From Conus ventricosus (taxonomy: Eukaryota > Mollusca > Gastropoda > Neogastropoda > Conidae): a stretch of DNA of 64,000 bases. Shown here piece by piece: positions 1-10,094 of the stretch. The stretch spans positions 51,605,368-51,669,367 of the forward strand of contig CM031604.1 in assembly GCA_018398815.1 (NCBI GenBank). The letters are read 5' to 3'. Position 1 is the first letter of the stretch; the number at the start of each line of letters is the position of its first letter. The notes under the pieces are model-generated. The model had not been told where the DNA came from. It worked only from the letters and a program-made list of their open reading frames with translations, and ran no database searches. Position numbers and translations under genes: made by a program.

Positions 1-758
1 TTTGAACAGGTGTGCAAAAGTCGTTTTTTATCTATTAAATTCTTCCGGCGATTTTTTTTGAAAAATGAATACCATACTGTAGTTATATGACATGTAGACC
101 TGTTTTTAACAAATTATCGAAAAATCTCTAAAGTAGACCTTTAAGAACGAAGGTGGTGGGGTCGATCACGTTTTCTAGGTAGGATGGGGTTGGGATCCAC
201 ACCAGGGGAGGGAGGAGGGCGCCCCTGAAACGTACAGTAGCAGAAGTAATTGATAGGGGGAGGGGGGGGGATGAAATGGGGACAGTCGATCGATTTCCAC
301 ACACTCTAAGACATGAACGAAAAAGCTGAAGAAGAGAGACGATAGTGCCTATCTGCCCGTCCAGTTGAATGAGGGAAGCCCACTGTCACGGGTCCAGATA
401 TAAATATATGCGCGCCCAGAGATCGAATGAAAGGAAACGTGTGCTTGGTAGACTGGCAGAAAATCTGTTGTCAGCTGTCTGAGTTCTTGCACTACAAGAA
501 AACCCCGGGGGGGGGGGGGGGGGGGGGGGATCCAAATTTATTTACTAGTCTGCAACATTTCTTATTTGTAAATCTGTATTCAGTAGTGTCACGGACGGAC
601 AGCCCTCCATCCCGCTTTTAATGTGTTAAGTTTTGTCAGTTTGTTGCCACCTTATTTTTTTGTGTGTAAAAGAGGGATGGGCAGCTGTGTGTGTTAACGT
701 TTCAGGATAAAAGTCTGCCCGTCCGTGCGGTTTGCATGCATCCTTCTGCACCGCATGG
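1..758. other. Left flank, no gene seen
   Basis: I see no coding exon or RNA gene here. The stretch is mixed-composition DNA with a G homopolymer at about 507-529 and short G-rich runs near 260. The last bases before the mobile element (759-763, ACATC) are the left copy of its target duplication. Confidence 0.5.
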
Positions 759-763
759 ACATC

Positions 764-848
764 AGAGAACAGAAAAATGTCTGTTCAACCCCACTTGCTT
801 CACCACCGAGTTTTTGGGCGAAAGTGGCCTAAAAGCCGCCTTTTCCTG
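764..848 (+). repeat. Left terminal inverted repeat of the Polinton
   Basis: The sequence from AGAGAACAG to the CCTG at 845-848 matches the reverse complement of 16775-16859, with about five substitutions and two single-base indels. It contains an internal inverted pair (GAACAG and CTGTTC about 8 bp apart). It is preceded by ACATC at 759-763. Confidence 0.8.
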
Positions 849-854
849 TGGCGG

Positions 855-959
855 AAGAGAGAGAGAGAGAGAGAGAATCACCGGCAGACAGACAGACAGA
901 CAGAGAAGAGAGAGACAGAGAGAGGACAGACAGACAGACAGAGAGGCGGGCAGACAGAC

Positions 960-997
<38 letters not shown>

Positions 998-1010
998 TTC
1001 TCTCTCTCAA
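855..1010. repeat. Compound microsatellite (GA)n-(CAGA)n-(CA)n
   Basis: There is a GA run at about 856-876, an imperfect CAGA run at about 885-960, and a CA run at about 961-993 followed by CT repeats. Long open frames through it in several phases are artefacts of the repeat. Confidence 0.9.
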
Positions 1011-2590
1011 TTAAATGACATAAAATCCGCACACTTCTTCTGACTAATTTCCACCTACAAACTTTGTACACGGGGCTGAAACTCGATCACTTAATTTACG
1101 GCTCGCGGCAGTTTGCACCTAGCCTTCCTGTGTAAACGAAGCACACTCAGTTGGGTTGCACCACATTTGGAAAAGTCTAGATTGCCACGTCGTCACATCA
1201 GATCGAGGCTGTCGACGTGGCACGACCGGGGCTGTCATTGTTGTTGGAGCTAGCCTACTGCACAGCTGTGTTTTGTTTGCGCTCTGGTGTGACCACTGTG
1301 TTTTAATTGTGTTATTTTAAAATGGCTAAAACGTTACTGAAGAACAGGTTTGTTATTCGAGGCCATAAGTTTTATTTTTAACTGCATGTTAGAGTATTTG
1401 TTGAAAGAATTAGTTGAGTCAGTCAGTGAAGGCAAGCCAACTATTCACATGTCTGCCCGCACAGCGGGCGTTGTTAACACGTTCCTCGCTATACAGCGAG
1501 AGCCGCCTCTTTCTCTGTTCTTCATTGCGCTTAACTGGTAGTTGTCTTGAAGGTTGGCGAAGCATGTTGTGAAACCGGAGAGACTATCTTAAAGGTTTGT
1601 TGGTTCAAGAAATGAAACAAGATGTAGCTAGTTTTAATACGTGTTTGACTATTGATGAGATGGTTCCTTATCTAATAAATGGCGCCGCATTGTTGAAAGT
1701 GGCCGAAGCAAAACAAACCATCACGCGTTGATTGTTGGGAGCTGGCTTGAGACAGCTAAAGCCATGTTTAAAAAACATGGCGTTCATTTCTTAAGGCGGA
1801 GGTAAACACGACTGATTCGTATTTGAAACATTTTTGCTGTTCCTCCCAAGTAAAAAATGTTCTCAGTTTGTATTAGACTTGATTGATTGTTAACTATAGA
1901 TTCAGTGTTCATGTGGCAAGCTGATCTGTGTATTAAGATGTGTATACTTTTCTACTTTTTAATTCTAACCAGTTCATCTACCTTCAAGTGTGCTCTTATG
2001 CAACTGAATGGCGATTTCGAATTTTTCTGGCAAACAAACTAGATGGGGTTAGGCAGGCCTTAGTACATCTACTAGTATGGAGGGGAGTAGTGTGTGGCTA
2101 GCACTATCTTTATATAAATGCTTCAAATATACAATGACGGATGTACTACAACCTACAAAACTATGTGTAACAGATAGGTTGACAGAGGCCGAAACCTAAT
2201 CGCTAAATTTACGGCTAGCGAGACGCGCAACCTCGTTCACACAGCGCACGGCAAGCGACCAAAAAATCAATAAAGGGGGAGACTGGCTTACTAGGTGAGG
2301 GGTGGGGGTGGGGGGGTGTATTCATTTCAGGTTGACAGCGCGCCGGGTGTCGTTAGCGAATGTTCTAGACTGTTACGTGTCACTCCCACTTTGTGGCCGC
2401 CACATTAGCAAGACTGGGTTTGTATTGTCATTGAAGGTGTGGGGTGTAGTGAGAAGATTCAGTGACAGGTGTTACTACCTTGTAGTTCAGAAAACTTCTC
2501 CATCTGTGTGGTGTTTGTGAAACAACGGCAAAGCAGACGACACGGAACACGACTCGGGCCGGAGATTCGGAAGTAGTTGAAACCCCGCAC
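1011..2590. other. Non-coding left arm of the element
   Basis: I recognise no protein here. Two diverged copies of one motif occur, near 1078-1120 and 2189-2232, both containing AATTTACGGCT or TTTACGGCT followed by a GCG-rich stretch. An ATGG with good context at 1322 gives only a short frame. The sequence may be a nested insertion, because the right arm of the element has almost no non-coding DNA. Confidence 0.4.
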
Positions 2591-2592
2591 GC

Positions 2593-2970
2593 TGTTAGGC
2601 TGTATACGGCAGCCAACTTGCTGCTCTGACGTAGTTCTAAATATAGTAACGATCATGCATGATCGGTAGCCATCTTGCTGCTCTGACGCGGTTCTAAATA
2701 TAACAAAACTAGGCCAATCGGCAGAGTTTGCCGATTGCCCACAAAGCCCCCTCTACCCCACCTGCACACGTCACAGCCGCATGATCGGTAGCCATCTTGC
2801 TGCTCTGACGTGGTTCTAATATAGTAACGATCATGCATGATCGGTAGCCATCTTGCTGCTCTGACGTGGTTCTAAATATATAACGATCATGCATGATCGT
2901 AGCCATCTTGCTGCTCTGACGTGGTTCTAAATATAGTAACGATCATGCATGATCGTAGCCATCTTGCCAA
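2593..2970. repeat. 57-bp tandem repeat containing a perfect palindrome
   Basis: About five copies of a unit of roughly 57 bp contain TAGCCATCTTGCTGCTCTG and the perfect 16-bp palindrome CGATCATGCATGATCG. One interval near 2700-2780 is an insertion of unrelated sequence. Several overlapping short minus-strand frames here come from the repeat. Confidence 0.85.
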
Positions 2971-3024
2971 CCTACAACTTCTGCTCTGCGGCATTTTCCC
3001 TTCACTTTCCCACAAGCACTGTCC

Positions 3025-3202
3025 TGTCTATTGTTTGTTTGTGTGTGTGTGTTTGTTTGTTTGTTTGTGTTTGTGTTTTTGCCCTGCCCACGCACGCACG
3101 TCTCTATCCCCACCCCACGCATGCACACCCCCCTACCCCACCCAACTCCACCCCACCCCCCCCACCCAACTCCACCCCACCCACCCCCACCCCACGCATG
3201 CA
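3025..3202. repeat. GTTT-rich and C-rich low-complexity tract
   Basis: A GT/GTTT-rich stretch (about 3032-3078) is followed by CCCCACCC-type repeats (about 3108-3200). Open frames in all phases are compositional. Confidence 0.8.
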
Positions 3203-3204
3203 CA

Positions 3205-3440
3205 CACTTAAGTCACTTTTAAGTTCTTAACTTAAGTCATCCCCAAGTCATCCACAAGTTTTTACTCAAGTTATTCACAAGTCATCCTCAAGTCATTCAC
3301 AAGTTCTTACCCAAGTTATCCTCAAGTTATTCTCAAGTTACTTCTAAGTTTTTATTCAAGTTGTCCTCAAGTCATCCTCAAGTTCTTGATCAAGTTCTTA
3401 ATAAGTTCTTGATTAAGTCATCCTTTAAGTACAACTAAGT
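3205..3440. repeat. Degenerate 11-bp tandem repeat (AAGTTATCCTC type)
   Basis: About twenty head-to-tail copies of an 11 to 12-bp unit such as AAGTCATCCTC, AAGTTATTCTC or CAAGTTCTTGAT. It ends just outside the outermost gene on the left side of the Polinton, so it may be a subterminal repeat of the element. No matching copy is seen next to the right end. Confidence 0.8.
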
Positions 3441-3508
3441 TCGTATTCAAGTTATCTTATAATTATCAAAAAATACAATCTATGTTTTTATCTTTAAAAA
3501 GCAGATGC

Positions 3509-3700
3509 CTAATATAGTACAACACACGCCTCAAAAAACGCGTCATCGTTGAGGATGTCTTGCTCAGCGTTTTCTGCATAGATCTTAATGAAGGTCTTGC
3601 ATCCGAAGCAACCGCATTGATTACAATTCGGGTCTATGGGAAAAGTCTTTATAGACTCCAGGTCTTTATTTATTGACATCATCATTTTATAATACGCCAT
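3509..3700 (-). CDS. Small Polinton-encoded protein, cysteine-containing
   Basis: An intact frame of 63 codons begins at an ATG at 3700. It is the outermost gene on the left of a minus-strand block of four small genes. The product is acidic toward the C terminus and has a cluster of three cysteines in CNQCGCFGC (about residues 26-34), which could bind metal or form disulfides. I do not recognise a family. The gene could alternatively be a chance frame, but its position and spacing match the neighbouring small genes and the flanking DNA is AT-rich like other intergenic DNA in the element. Confidence 0.4.
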   Translation of the reverse strand: MAYYKMMMSINKDLESIKTFPIDPNCNQCGCFGCKTFIKIYAENAEQDILNDDAFFEACVVLY

Positions 3701-3729
3701 GATCTATTTTTATAAAAAAATTTAAAATA

Positions 3730-3958
3730 TTATTCCATTTGAAATGGATCAAAATGATGCTTTGTTATTGGCGGTTTGGCGTGCAGTTGTCTCTTTCTGT
3801 ATTTAAAGGTCAGATTTTTTGATTGCTTTTGTTTCTGTTGCCATCGGTTATATATTTTTATAGCCGCAATAACTGCCCCCAACAGCAGCAATGGCGCCAA
3901 AAATGGCAACAGTTTTAAGTTCAATATTCCATGAAGACTTGGGGCCCTTGTATCACAT
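3730..3958 (-). CDS. Small single-pass membrane protein of the Polinton, frameshifted
   Basis: From an ATG near 3958 the frame encodes a short polar N terminus, one hydrophobic segment rich in Ala, Ile, Gly and Val, then a basic, glutamine-rich tail ending at 3730. An extra G in the G run near 3880 shifts the frame inside the membrane segment, and a TGA follows the start codon, so at least one base is wrong or mutated. The layout (one membrane helix plus basic tail) fits the small membrane proteins Polintons commonly carry; a precise role cannot be assigned. Confidence 0.45.
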
Positions 3959-3965
3959 GGAGTTT

Positions 3966-4210
3966 TTATAGCTGCATTGAATCAACTTGTTCTGGCGTTG
4001 GCGGTGTTATGTTTTCATGATGAGGTATATTTTGTAACATTTTAATTTTTTTTGTCTGTTCCACTCTGCTAATTTTTTTCCTGCTTCAACACGCCCAGGA
4101 TTTTTAATGGTCTCCACCTGATTCAGCGTTTTCTGCTGATTTTCTAGCTTGGTTACTTTCTCCACCTGATTCAGTGTTTTCTGGTTCTGATGATTTTCCA
4201 GCTCGTTCAT
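3966..4210 (-). CDS. Small basic Polinton protein, frameshifted near its end
   Basis: Starts at the ATG at 4210. The product has a repeated segment (KTLNQVE occurs twice, around residues 11 and 27), which suggests a short internal duplication, followed by a basic stretch containing EAGKKLAEWNRQKK. A single-base shift in the T/A-rich run near 4045 moves the frame to a tail that ends at 3966. A basic GKKLAE-type tail recalls small Polinton proteins I have seen, but no function is established from sequence. Confidence 0.45.
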
Positions 4211-4237
4211 TTTGAAGGGGGAAAAAAATCTATATGA

Positions 4238-4619
4238 TTAAAAAATTATTAATCCCATGATCGCTGGCGATAACAATGTTCCAATCTATAGTATAGATCA
4301 CACCCTAGAGACTCTAATGACTTTGTTAAAACTGGGTCTTGCGTTAAATCATACGTAAGATCTTGTTCAGAATCAATGGAGCAAATCTACTGACTAGTTT
4401 AGTGTACAAACTAAGAACCGTTTGCCCCACACTTTTCACCATTCTAGACCCCAGCTGCGCTTCATACCTGTTATGATACTTTAAAATGTCTTGCGGCGGC
4501 ATTTGTTGAATCTGTTCTATGCTGAATTCAGTTCCGAGGAACTGTTTTGTTTTCCCACATGCTGCCAAAGATACAGCCTCTCCTTTTTGGGCATAATAGC
4601 TGATCATCAACTTGGTCAT
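4238..4619 (-). CDS. Conserved small Polinton protein with hydrophobic C terminus, frameshifted
   Basis: Begins with a clear ATG at 4619. Ninety-one codons are open to 4344; a shift there continues to a hydrophobic end at about 4238, giving roughly 126 residues. The N-terminal part is soluble-looking (PPQDILKYHNRYEAQLGS in the middle) and the last third is rich in Leu, Ile and Ala. It is divergently paired with the plus-strand gene starting at 4713, with about 93 bp of AT-rich DNA between them that probably holds both promoters. Function unknown; the type of protein suggests a virion or membrane component. Confidence 0.5.
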
Positions 4620-4712
4620 TCATAAGTTCAGGAAGGTTTAGCTGCCTTTAGCTGTAGGAGATCATCGCTGTTCATGTTTTTTATTAAATTATAATTATTT
4701 TATTTTTAAAAA

Positions 4713-4942
4713 ATGAGCACCGAAAAAACTATTGCCAACCTTGTATACCATTCTGCTGTTATTGGAGGCCTAAGTGTAGGATACTCAATGCCGTAAAAGC
4801 TTGTTAAGAATTAAACCAGCAGATCTTGGCAAACTAGACTTTGAGGATTCAGCAAAGCTAAATTGCTATCATTGCAGCTTCGGTTGCTACGAAAGATTTT
4901 CTAGTCAAGCAAGGAATAATTCCAGACAGTATAAATATGTAA
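4713..4942 (+). CDS. Small hydrophobic Polinton protein, frameshifted
   Basis: From the ATG at 4713 the frame encodes MSTEKTIANLVYHSAVIGG and a hydrophobic stretch, shifts after about residue 26, continues with KPADLGKLDFED, shifts again near 4858 into an Ala/Ile-rich membrane segment and ends TAA at 4942. Read across the two shifts it is about 76 residues with two likely membrane helices. The combination of a hydrophobic N terminus, KPADLGK motif and hydrophobic C terminus looks like a family found repeatedly beside Polinton integrases. It precedes the next gene by 25 bp. Exact role unknown. Confidence 0.55.
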
Positions 4943-4967
4943 ATAAAAAAAAATACATTTATAAAAA

Positions 4968-5371
4968 ATGGCTTCACTCGCAATAATGATAGGCGGCGCT
5001 TTTGGTGAATGCGCTTGCTTTTAGCGGAAGTAATTTCGCATTTAGTAAACTGGGGAATGACGGCGAGAGAAAAAGACATAACAAAGCTATGGAGGAACTA
5101 GCAGCTGCACAAGACGCCTATGAAGGCAGAGACTTGAGCAGTTAGATTTTATTAATGACACACTGAAAAGACAGGGGGATGCAGCTTACATATTTAAAGA
5201 TGTGATCAAGCAATAAAACAATATTATCTAGTAACAGGCAAACCGGTCCAGACATTGCCCCACCAAAATTCAGTGACTTTTATCAACCATCAAAAACAAA
5301 AGATGCAAGAAATCGGGTTTATTGTCGTTGGTATGACCGTTGTGTATTTTGTTGCACATAATATTGGGTGA
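4968..5371 (+). CDS. Conserved Polinton membrane-anchored protein upstream of integrase, frameshifted
   Basis: The ATG at 4968 opens a hydrophobic N terminus (MASLAIMIGGA), then a shift leads to LAFSGSNFAFSKLGND and a charged, helical middle with ERKRHNKAMEEL. Another shift near 5140 restores QLDFINDTLKRQ. The C terminus has PPKFSDFYQPS and a final membrane helix ending TGA at 5371, eight bases before the integrase start. This is about 133 residues: helix, alpha-helical soluble domain, helix. I recognise the arrangement as a protein conserved next to Polinton integrases; a virion role is inferred only from that context. Confidence 0.6.
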
Positions 5372-5378
5372 GTAAAAA

Positions 5379-6326
5379 ATGAACAAAATCTATTATTCGC
5401 CAAAAGGATATTGGAAAGGAATAACAGCAATTAAAAAGCTAAGCCAAGCAGCTGGAGTCAGTGAACAAACAGCAAAAGAATGGTTATCTAAACAAGCGAT
5501 TTGGCAAATTTATTTACCTGCACCTAAACGAATACAGAGACCGCACTTTGTGAACACAACTACAAACGACACCCCTCAAATGGATCTTCTATATTTACCC
5601 TCTGATAGGATTAACGAAAAAGATTTAAGTACGCACTTACAGTCATTGACATAGCTTCAAGATATAAAGATGCTGAACCATTAACACAAAAGAGTGCTTC
5701 TGCTGTTGCTGTTGCTATACAACTGATATACCAACGAGGCCCTTTAACTTATCCTCGCATGATTCAAGTCGATGATGGAAAAGAATTTAAAGGGCAAGTA
5801 ATCAATTATTGTTAAAACATAGAGTTACCATTAAAAGAGGCATTCCGGGAGTTCACAGATCACAGGGTTTAGTTGAAAACTTTAACAAACAGTTAGCTGA
5901 AAGACTTTTCTCCTACCAGTATCATAGAGAGCTGATTGACAATTCTCGCAACACAGAATGGGTTAGAAGACTGCCCTCAGTTTTGCGCGCAATGAATAAT
6001 GAAGAATTTAAAGGGCTAAAACCAGTACAAGCAATCAAAAGAAAAACAATAAATGTTGCTGAAGGAGAGTCTTCATCCGGCAAACTATTACCATTTGGAT
6101 TGAAAGTAAGGGACCTTTATTACCGGGGAAGCAGAAGGGGACACTCGCATCAGGGCAACCGATCCAGTTTGGAGTGTTGATCCATATGAAATAAAAAGAA
6201 TTGTAAAAATGAATCCGCCCGTGTATTATTTACGAGAAACTGACACAACAAAACAACCAGCTCCTCAAAGATCTTTTGAAAGAAGAACTGCAGATAATTC
6301 CGCCAGACACAGTTCCGCTTAATTAA
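5379..6326 (+). CDS. Retroviral-type DDE integrase of the Polinton (frameshifted)
   Basis: Inserts the linear element into host DNA by the retroviral integrase reaction. An N-terminal helix-turn-helix-like region (AAGVSEQTAKEWL, about residues 25-37) precedes the catalytic core: first Asp in QMDLLYLPSD (about residue 67), second in DDGKEF (about 131) and Glu in QGLVENFNK (about 165), the D,D-35-E pattern. The C-terminal part has a small beta-rich domain with DPYEIKRIVKMNPPVYYL. Frameshifts lie near 5620, 5800, 6125 and 6280; reading through them ends at the TAA at 6324-6326. The ATG at 5379 follows an A-rich leader. All three catalytic residues are present, so only indels break it. About 315 residues fits Polinton integrases. 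Confidence 0.85.
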
Positions 6327-6352
6327 TTTACGTAAACATATTTTGGTTTAAA

Positions 6353-6897
6353 ATGGAAGGCCAAAGTAAGCGCAGAACGAAACAAGAATGGTAAAGGAAG
6401 AGGCCTTGAAAATGATACGGGAATCATTTCAGGCGTGTAATGCTATTAAGGAAACATTTTCGAGGATTAATCAATGCATGCTAAATCATCCAGATCACCT
6501 ACAACTCAAACCCCCAAATTGGGAAAAAGAATATCTTGAAATAATAAAAAAAATTCGAACTCGTCAAGCAAACATGAGAAAAGATTTAAATGAATTGGAT
6601 GAAGCTATGATTGATCTTATAATAAAAGTTGATGAAAAATATCAAAAACCCCCTGTTTATGCGGTTCTCCAGTGCCCAATTGCATATGAAAACTCTGGAT
6701 TAACAAACACCCGTTTTGTGTTTGTTCTATCTAACGACTTCTTTGTTACAACTGTTGTGTTGATCTCATGTAGATTAGATCGCAGTTTTACGTTGTCCAT
6801 GATGAAAAGTCTTTATTGCCAAACAATGCTTCTTTGTAGTTGTCATGTGATATGTTTGACTGCACAACGCTGCGGGATATTCCTTTTGCTTTCTTAA
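6353..6897 (+). CDS. Helical Polinton protein of unknown function, 3' part overlaps polymerase antisense
   Basis: An ATG at 6353, 26 bp after the integrase stop, opens a basic N terminus (MEGQSKRRTKQE). A one-base shift near 6388 leads into a long helical, charged region with ESFQACNAIKETFSR and IRTRQANMRKDLNELDEAM, likely a coiled coil. The frame stays open to 6897, but from about 6657 it runs antisense to the polymerase C terminus, so the true product may end near 6660-6680. I do not recognise the family. It is the last gene of the plus-strand block 4713-6897 and converges with the DNA polymerase. Confidence 0.5.
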
Positions 6898-9800
6898 TGA
6901 TTTTCTCCTGGCTCGAAATACTGTACATTTTTGACCTTAGCCCCACATACTCCTTGATCACCTTTCAGATAATTCATCCTTCATCTTTCCTAAAACCTTC
7001 TTGTTAGTAATTGAATGCAAAGGCGAATCTTTAGGGTAATCAGATGTGTCGTACCACCCCGCATGCCTTTAGCTACTTCGGTTTCCATGTCTTATATAGA
7101 TGTCGTCAGTAGGGATATCTATAACAAAACTATCTGTATCTGTGTAAAGTACTCTGGACTCAGGATACGAGGGCTTAAAGTAGTCATAAAGAAACTCTAA
7201 CATCAAAAGCTTTGATAATTCTAAAACAGTAAACCCAATAAATACAGGTTTGTCTAATTTGACTTTCTTTTTTTTCATCATTATGCCAAAAAGCTGATCA
7301 TGAAATCTTCTAAAGTCCTGATAATTAGGTTTTGAAGTTAGCTTAATTGCTTCGTTCTCTTTGGTGACCAATCTGACATCTTTACGCTTGTGCGGATTCT
7401 CCATAGTCTTTCCAAAACAGCTGTTGTTCATCAGCTTGAAAAAGTCTTTTTCTGAAGCATCTGTGGATTTAGTTCTGAGGTCAGTGTTCTTCATGATGTA
7501 TGGTTTCATGAACTGTTCTTGATCAAAAGCAATTATGCGATGAACTGCTGTCAACTTCAAACCATGTCTTAAATAAAATTGTAGAAGTCTGTAATGACAG
7601 ACATAATTTTTTTTGCCTCGAAGATTGGGCACAAGTTTAGGCGGCTCTCTTGGATCCATCTTTAGACTTTCTGCTGCTAATGGATAGTCATTATGCAGGT
7701 CATGGAGTTCCTGAGGATATTCTAAGTCAACTTCTAGAATGAAACCACGCTGTTGATCAGGCGTTAAACTGCCCAACCACTTTAATGCCTTTTGAATATT
7801 ATTCGTACCTGTGTACATCTTGAAGTTACGTAATGGAAGTGATTGCGCCATTGCCCAACCATACAGATTGTTTGCGTCTAAATACATAAGATAGTTAGAC
7901 CTTTTACTTGGATCATAATGATCCAAGTATTTGTTGTTTGCTTTACAGTAATGATGCGACGCCATACTAATTCCTCCACGCAATCCGTTTTCAATCATCT
8001 GAAGCATTGGTAAATCTGACAATAAATCAATCTTTACTCCAGTAAACTTTAAGAAAGCATCCCAACTCATCCCGGGCGCAGAAATGTAATGCGCGGGATC
8101 CAGGCTATAATGTTTCATGCAGGTCTTTCTATAATTTTCAAAGACGTCCGCCAACAAACATACATCTGCCCTTAAATAGGAGTCATGATAGTCTCCCATC
8201 GTTTTACAATCTAACTTCTGCCACGCATCTTGAGCATGCTGGTAATCTGAATCGCTGATGTCCCTTTCCTCTGAGACTAGAAAAGAACGCGCCTTTAGGA
8301 GGAAGTGTATCTTCATCAAACCTTTCCCAACTGTTCATGTACTCATAAGGGTAAACACCCTTTCTAACAAGCGTTGGGTCAAAATATTCTTCGTTATTGG
8401 GCAGGACTTTAAGGACATAGCTAGTGCCTCTAATGATCCCATCATGTGCTGCATAGAGTCATAAAAAGACATGTTATTTAGATTAAAGCACATGTACTTT
8501 TCTGATGACTGTGCAATGCATGACACCCTGAAGGCATCGTCCACTGCTTTCATTATAAGGTGAGAGTCATAACCTCGCAAGTTGTGAAAGAATACAGGCA
8601 GCTTCCATGTCTTTGGATCAAACTTTAGTTGAAGATGCATTTGTTATGCGCCGCTCCTCTGAACTTTCCGCTAATGTGATCATGGTCTCTTACTGTGGGG
8701 TTTACACTCTTGGCGTTAGCTCTAAACCACAAATCCAACAGTGAGTGGCTGAGTCATACTGTTGTTGATCTTCAGGCGCCATTATGATTTCAGATAAATT
8801 CAGATTATTAGAACAATCATTACGCACTTGCTGCATGCGCTGTAAAAATCTTCTAGCCGCATTTGGGCCTCTATATAATTCTGGTTCTGAATAAACGCCA
8901 TCCGACCTAACAACAATGAAAGCAAATGAACAAATCTGATGATTACTCATTAAGACTGTTTTTCGAAGTTTTTGTGTGCTGGCCCTTCATAAGGAACAAT
9001 AAGCGACTCGAAGTCTGCGTAAACTACGTATGGACTTGTTTGCAGCCGTTTCCAGTTCTTAAAACTAACTTTAGATCCTGGCGGGGGCGTAGTTAGTTCT
9101 GTCTTACAGTCTACAGAACTTTTACAATGTTTATATGTTCACTCGCGGCTTGCACAGATGGAATTCTTGTTAAACATTTTCTGCAGAATTCTTGTATGTT
9201 AGTGTTTTTTGAAGTATGCGCCAATAATCTGCTCATTGTGCGTATCAATGTGTAATGGGGCAGCCCTGCTGGCGAAAACATTAGGAGTAAGTCCACATGA
9301 CTTTTGGCTGGTTCGCCTATTGTTGGACTGTTCTTGGACACTTTAATTGGCACCAAATTTGTTTCCTCATCCCATGTGTATACATTAACAGTTATTGGGT
9401 TGTTTTGTTCTTCAAACTGATCAATTTGGTCTACACTAACAGGAAAGGATATTCCATTGAAGTTAAGATCTTTGGCGTATTGCCGATAGTTAGTCACTCT
9501 CTCTGCGTGTTCGCGGACATGATGCAGCCTTGCAAGAACGCACCACATGAAACATTTGTTGTCTGAATTTTTTATGTTTAAAACTGCTCTCTTTAAAACC
9601 AACTCCCGAGGTAGCGGAATGTAAGCCTTGCCTACATCGGTGCATACTTAGCCTGTTTTAAATCTAATCTCTAAGACTTCGCCCTCTGACCAACCAGAGC
9701 CTCTCATTTTAGCTTCTTCAGCGCAGCGCCAAACGTGTAAGCAGTTCGTCTGCCCAACCGGGTGTTAAGTCATTATGAGAAAGAATAGTCTGCTGTTTAG

Positions 9801-10044
9801 TCAGAACCCAGACTTCTAAATTTTCTTCATTTATTGTTACATAGTCGATTAAAACAGCTAACATTACTTTAACCGGTGGTCTATTGTTAGGGTTGCCTGG
9901 AACTTGAGAAAAGCATGAACAACACTTGCCTGTACGTTTGTTGGGTCAATAACTTCTAAATCAAATCATTCAGTGCTCTTGATAAACGCTCTCTCTCAAG
10001 CATCCTTCAAACAATTCGTCCGGTCCTTCATATATCTTAGCCAT
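6657..10044 (-). CDS. Protein-primed family-B DNA polymerase of the Polinton (frameshifted)
   Basis: Replicates the element by protein priming. Read across several single-base shifts from the ATG at 10044 to the TAA at 6657 it is about 1,130 residues. In order: an N-terminal domain with VLKRAVLNIKNSDNKCF (about residue 148) and a CRKC motif; a CWICG zinc-type motif (about 440); exonuclease motif FFHNLRGYDSH (about 486) and YHDSYLRADV (about 625); polymerase motif A YLDANNLYGWAM (about 720), motif B NNSCFGKTMENP (about 875) and motif C YTDTDSF (about 968). All catalytic acids are present. Breaks fall near 9600-9700, 9110, 8700, 8640, 8325, 7085 and 6780. The gene is last in a minus-strand block with two genes upstream. 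Clearly the Polinton polymerase; the start is inferred from length and position. Confidence 0.92.
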
Positions 10045-10094
10045 GCTGTCTTTCTTTTCTAAGCCAAATATTTATTTAAATTAAAAAAAAAAAC

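Noticed and set aside
691..1071. Arg/Glu- and His/Thr-rich frames
   Set aside because: Translations of the GA, CAGA and CA microsatellites.
2593..3440. CRISPR-like array
   Set aside because: Units are contiguous tandem repeats without unique spacers, in an animal genome.
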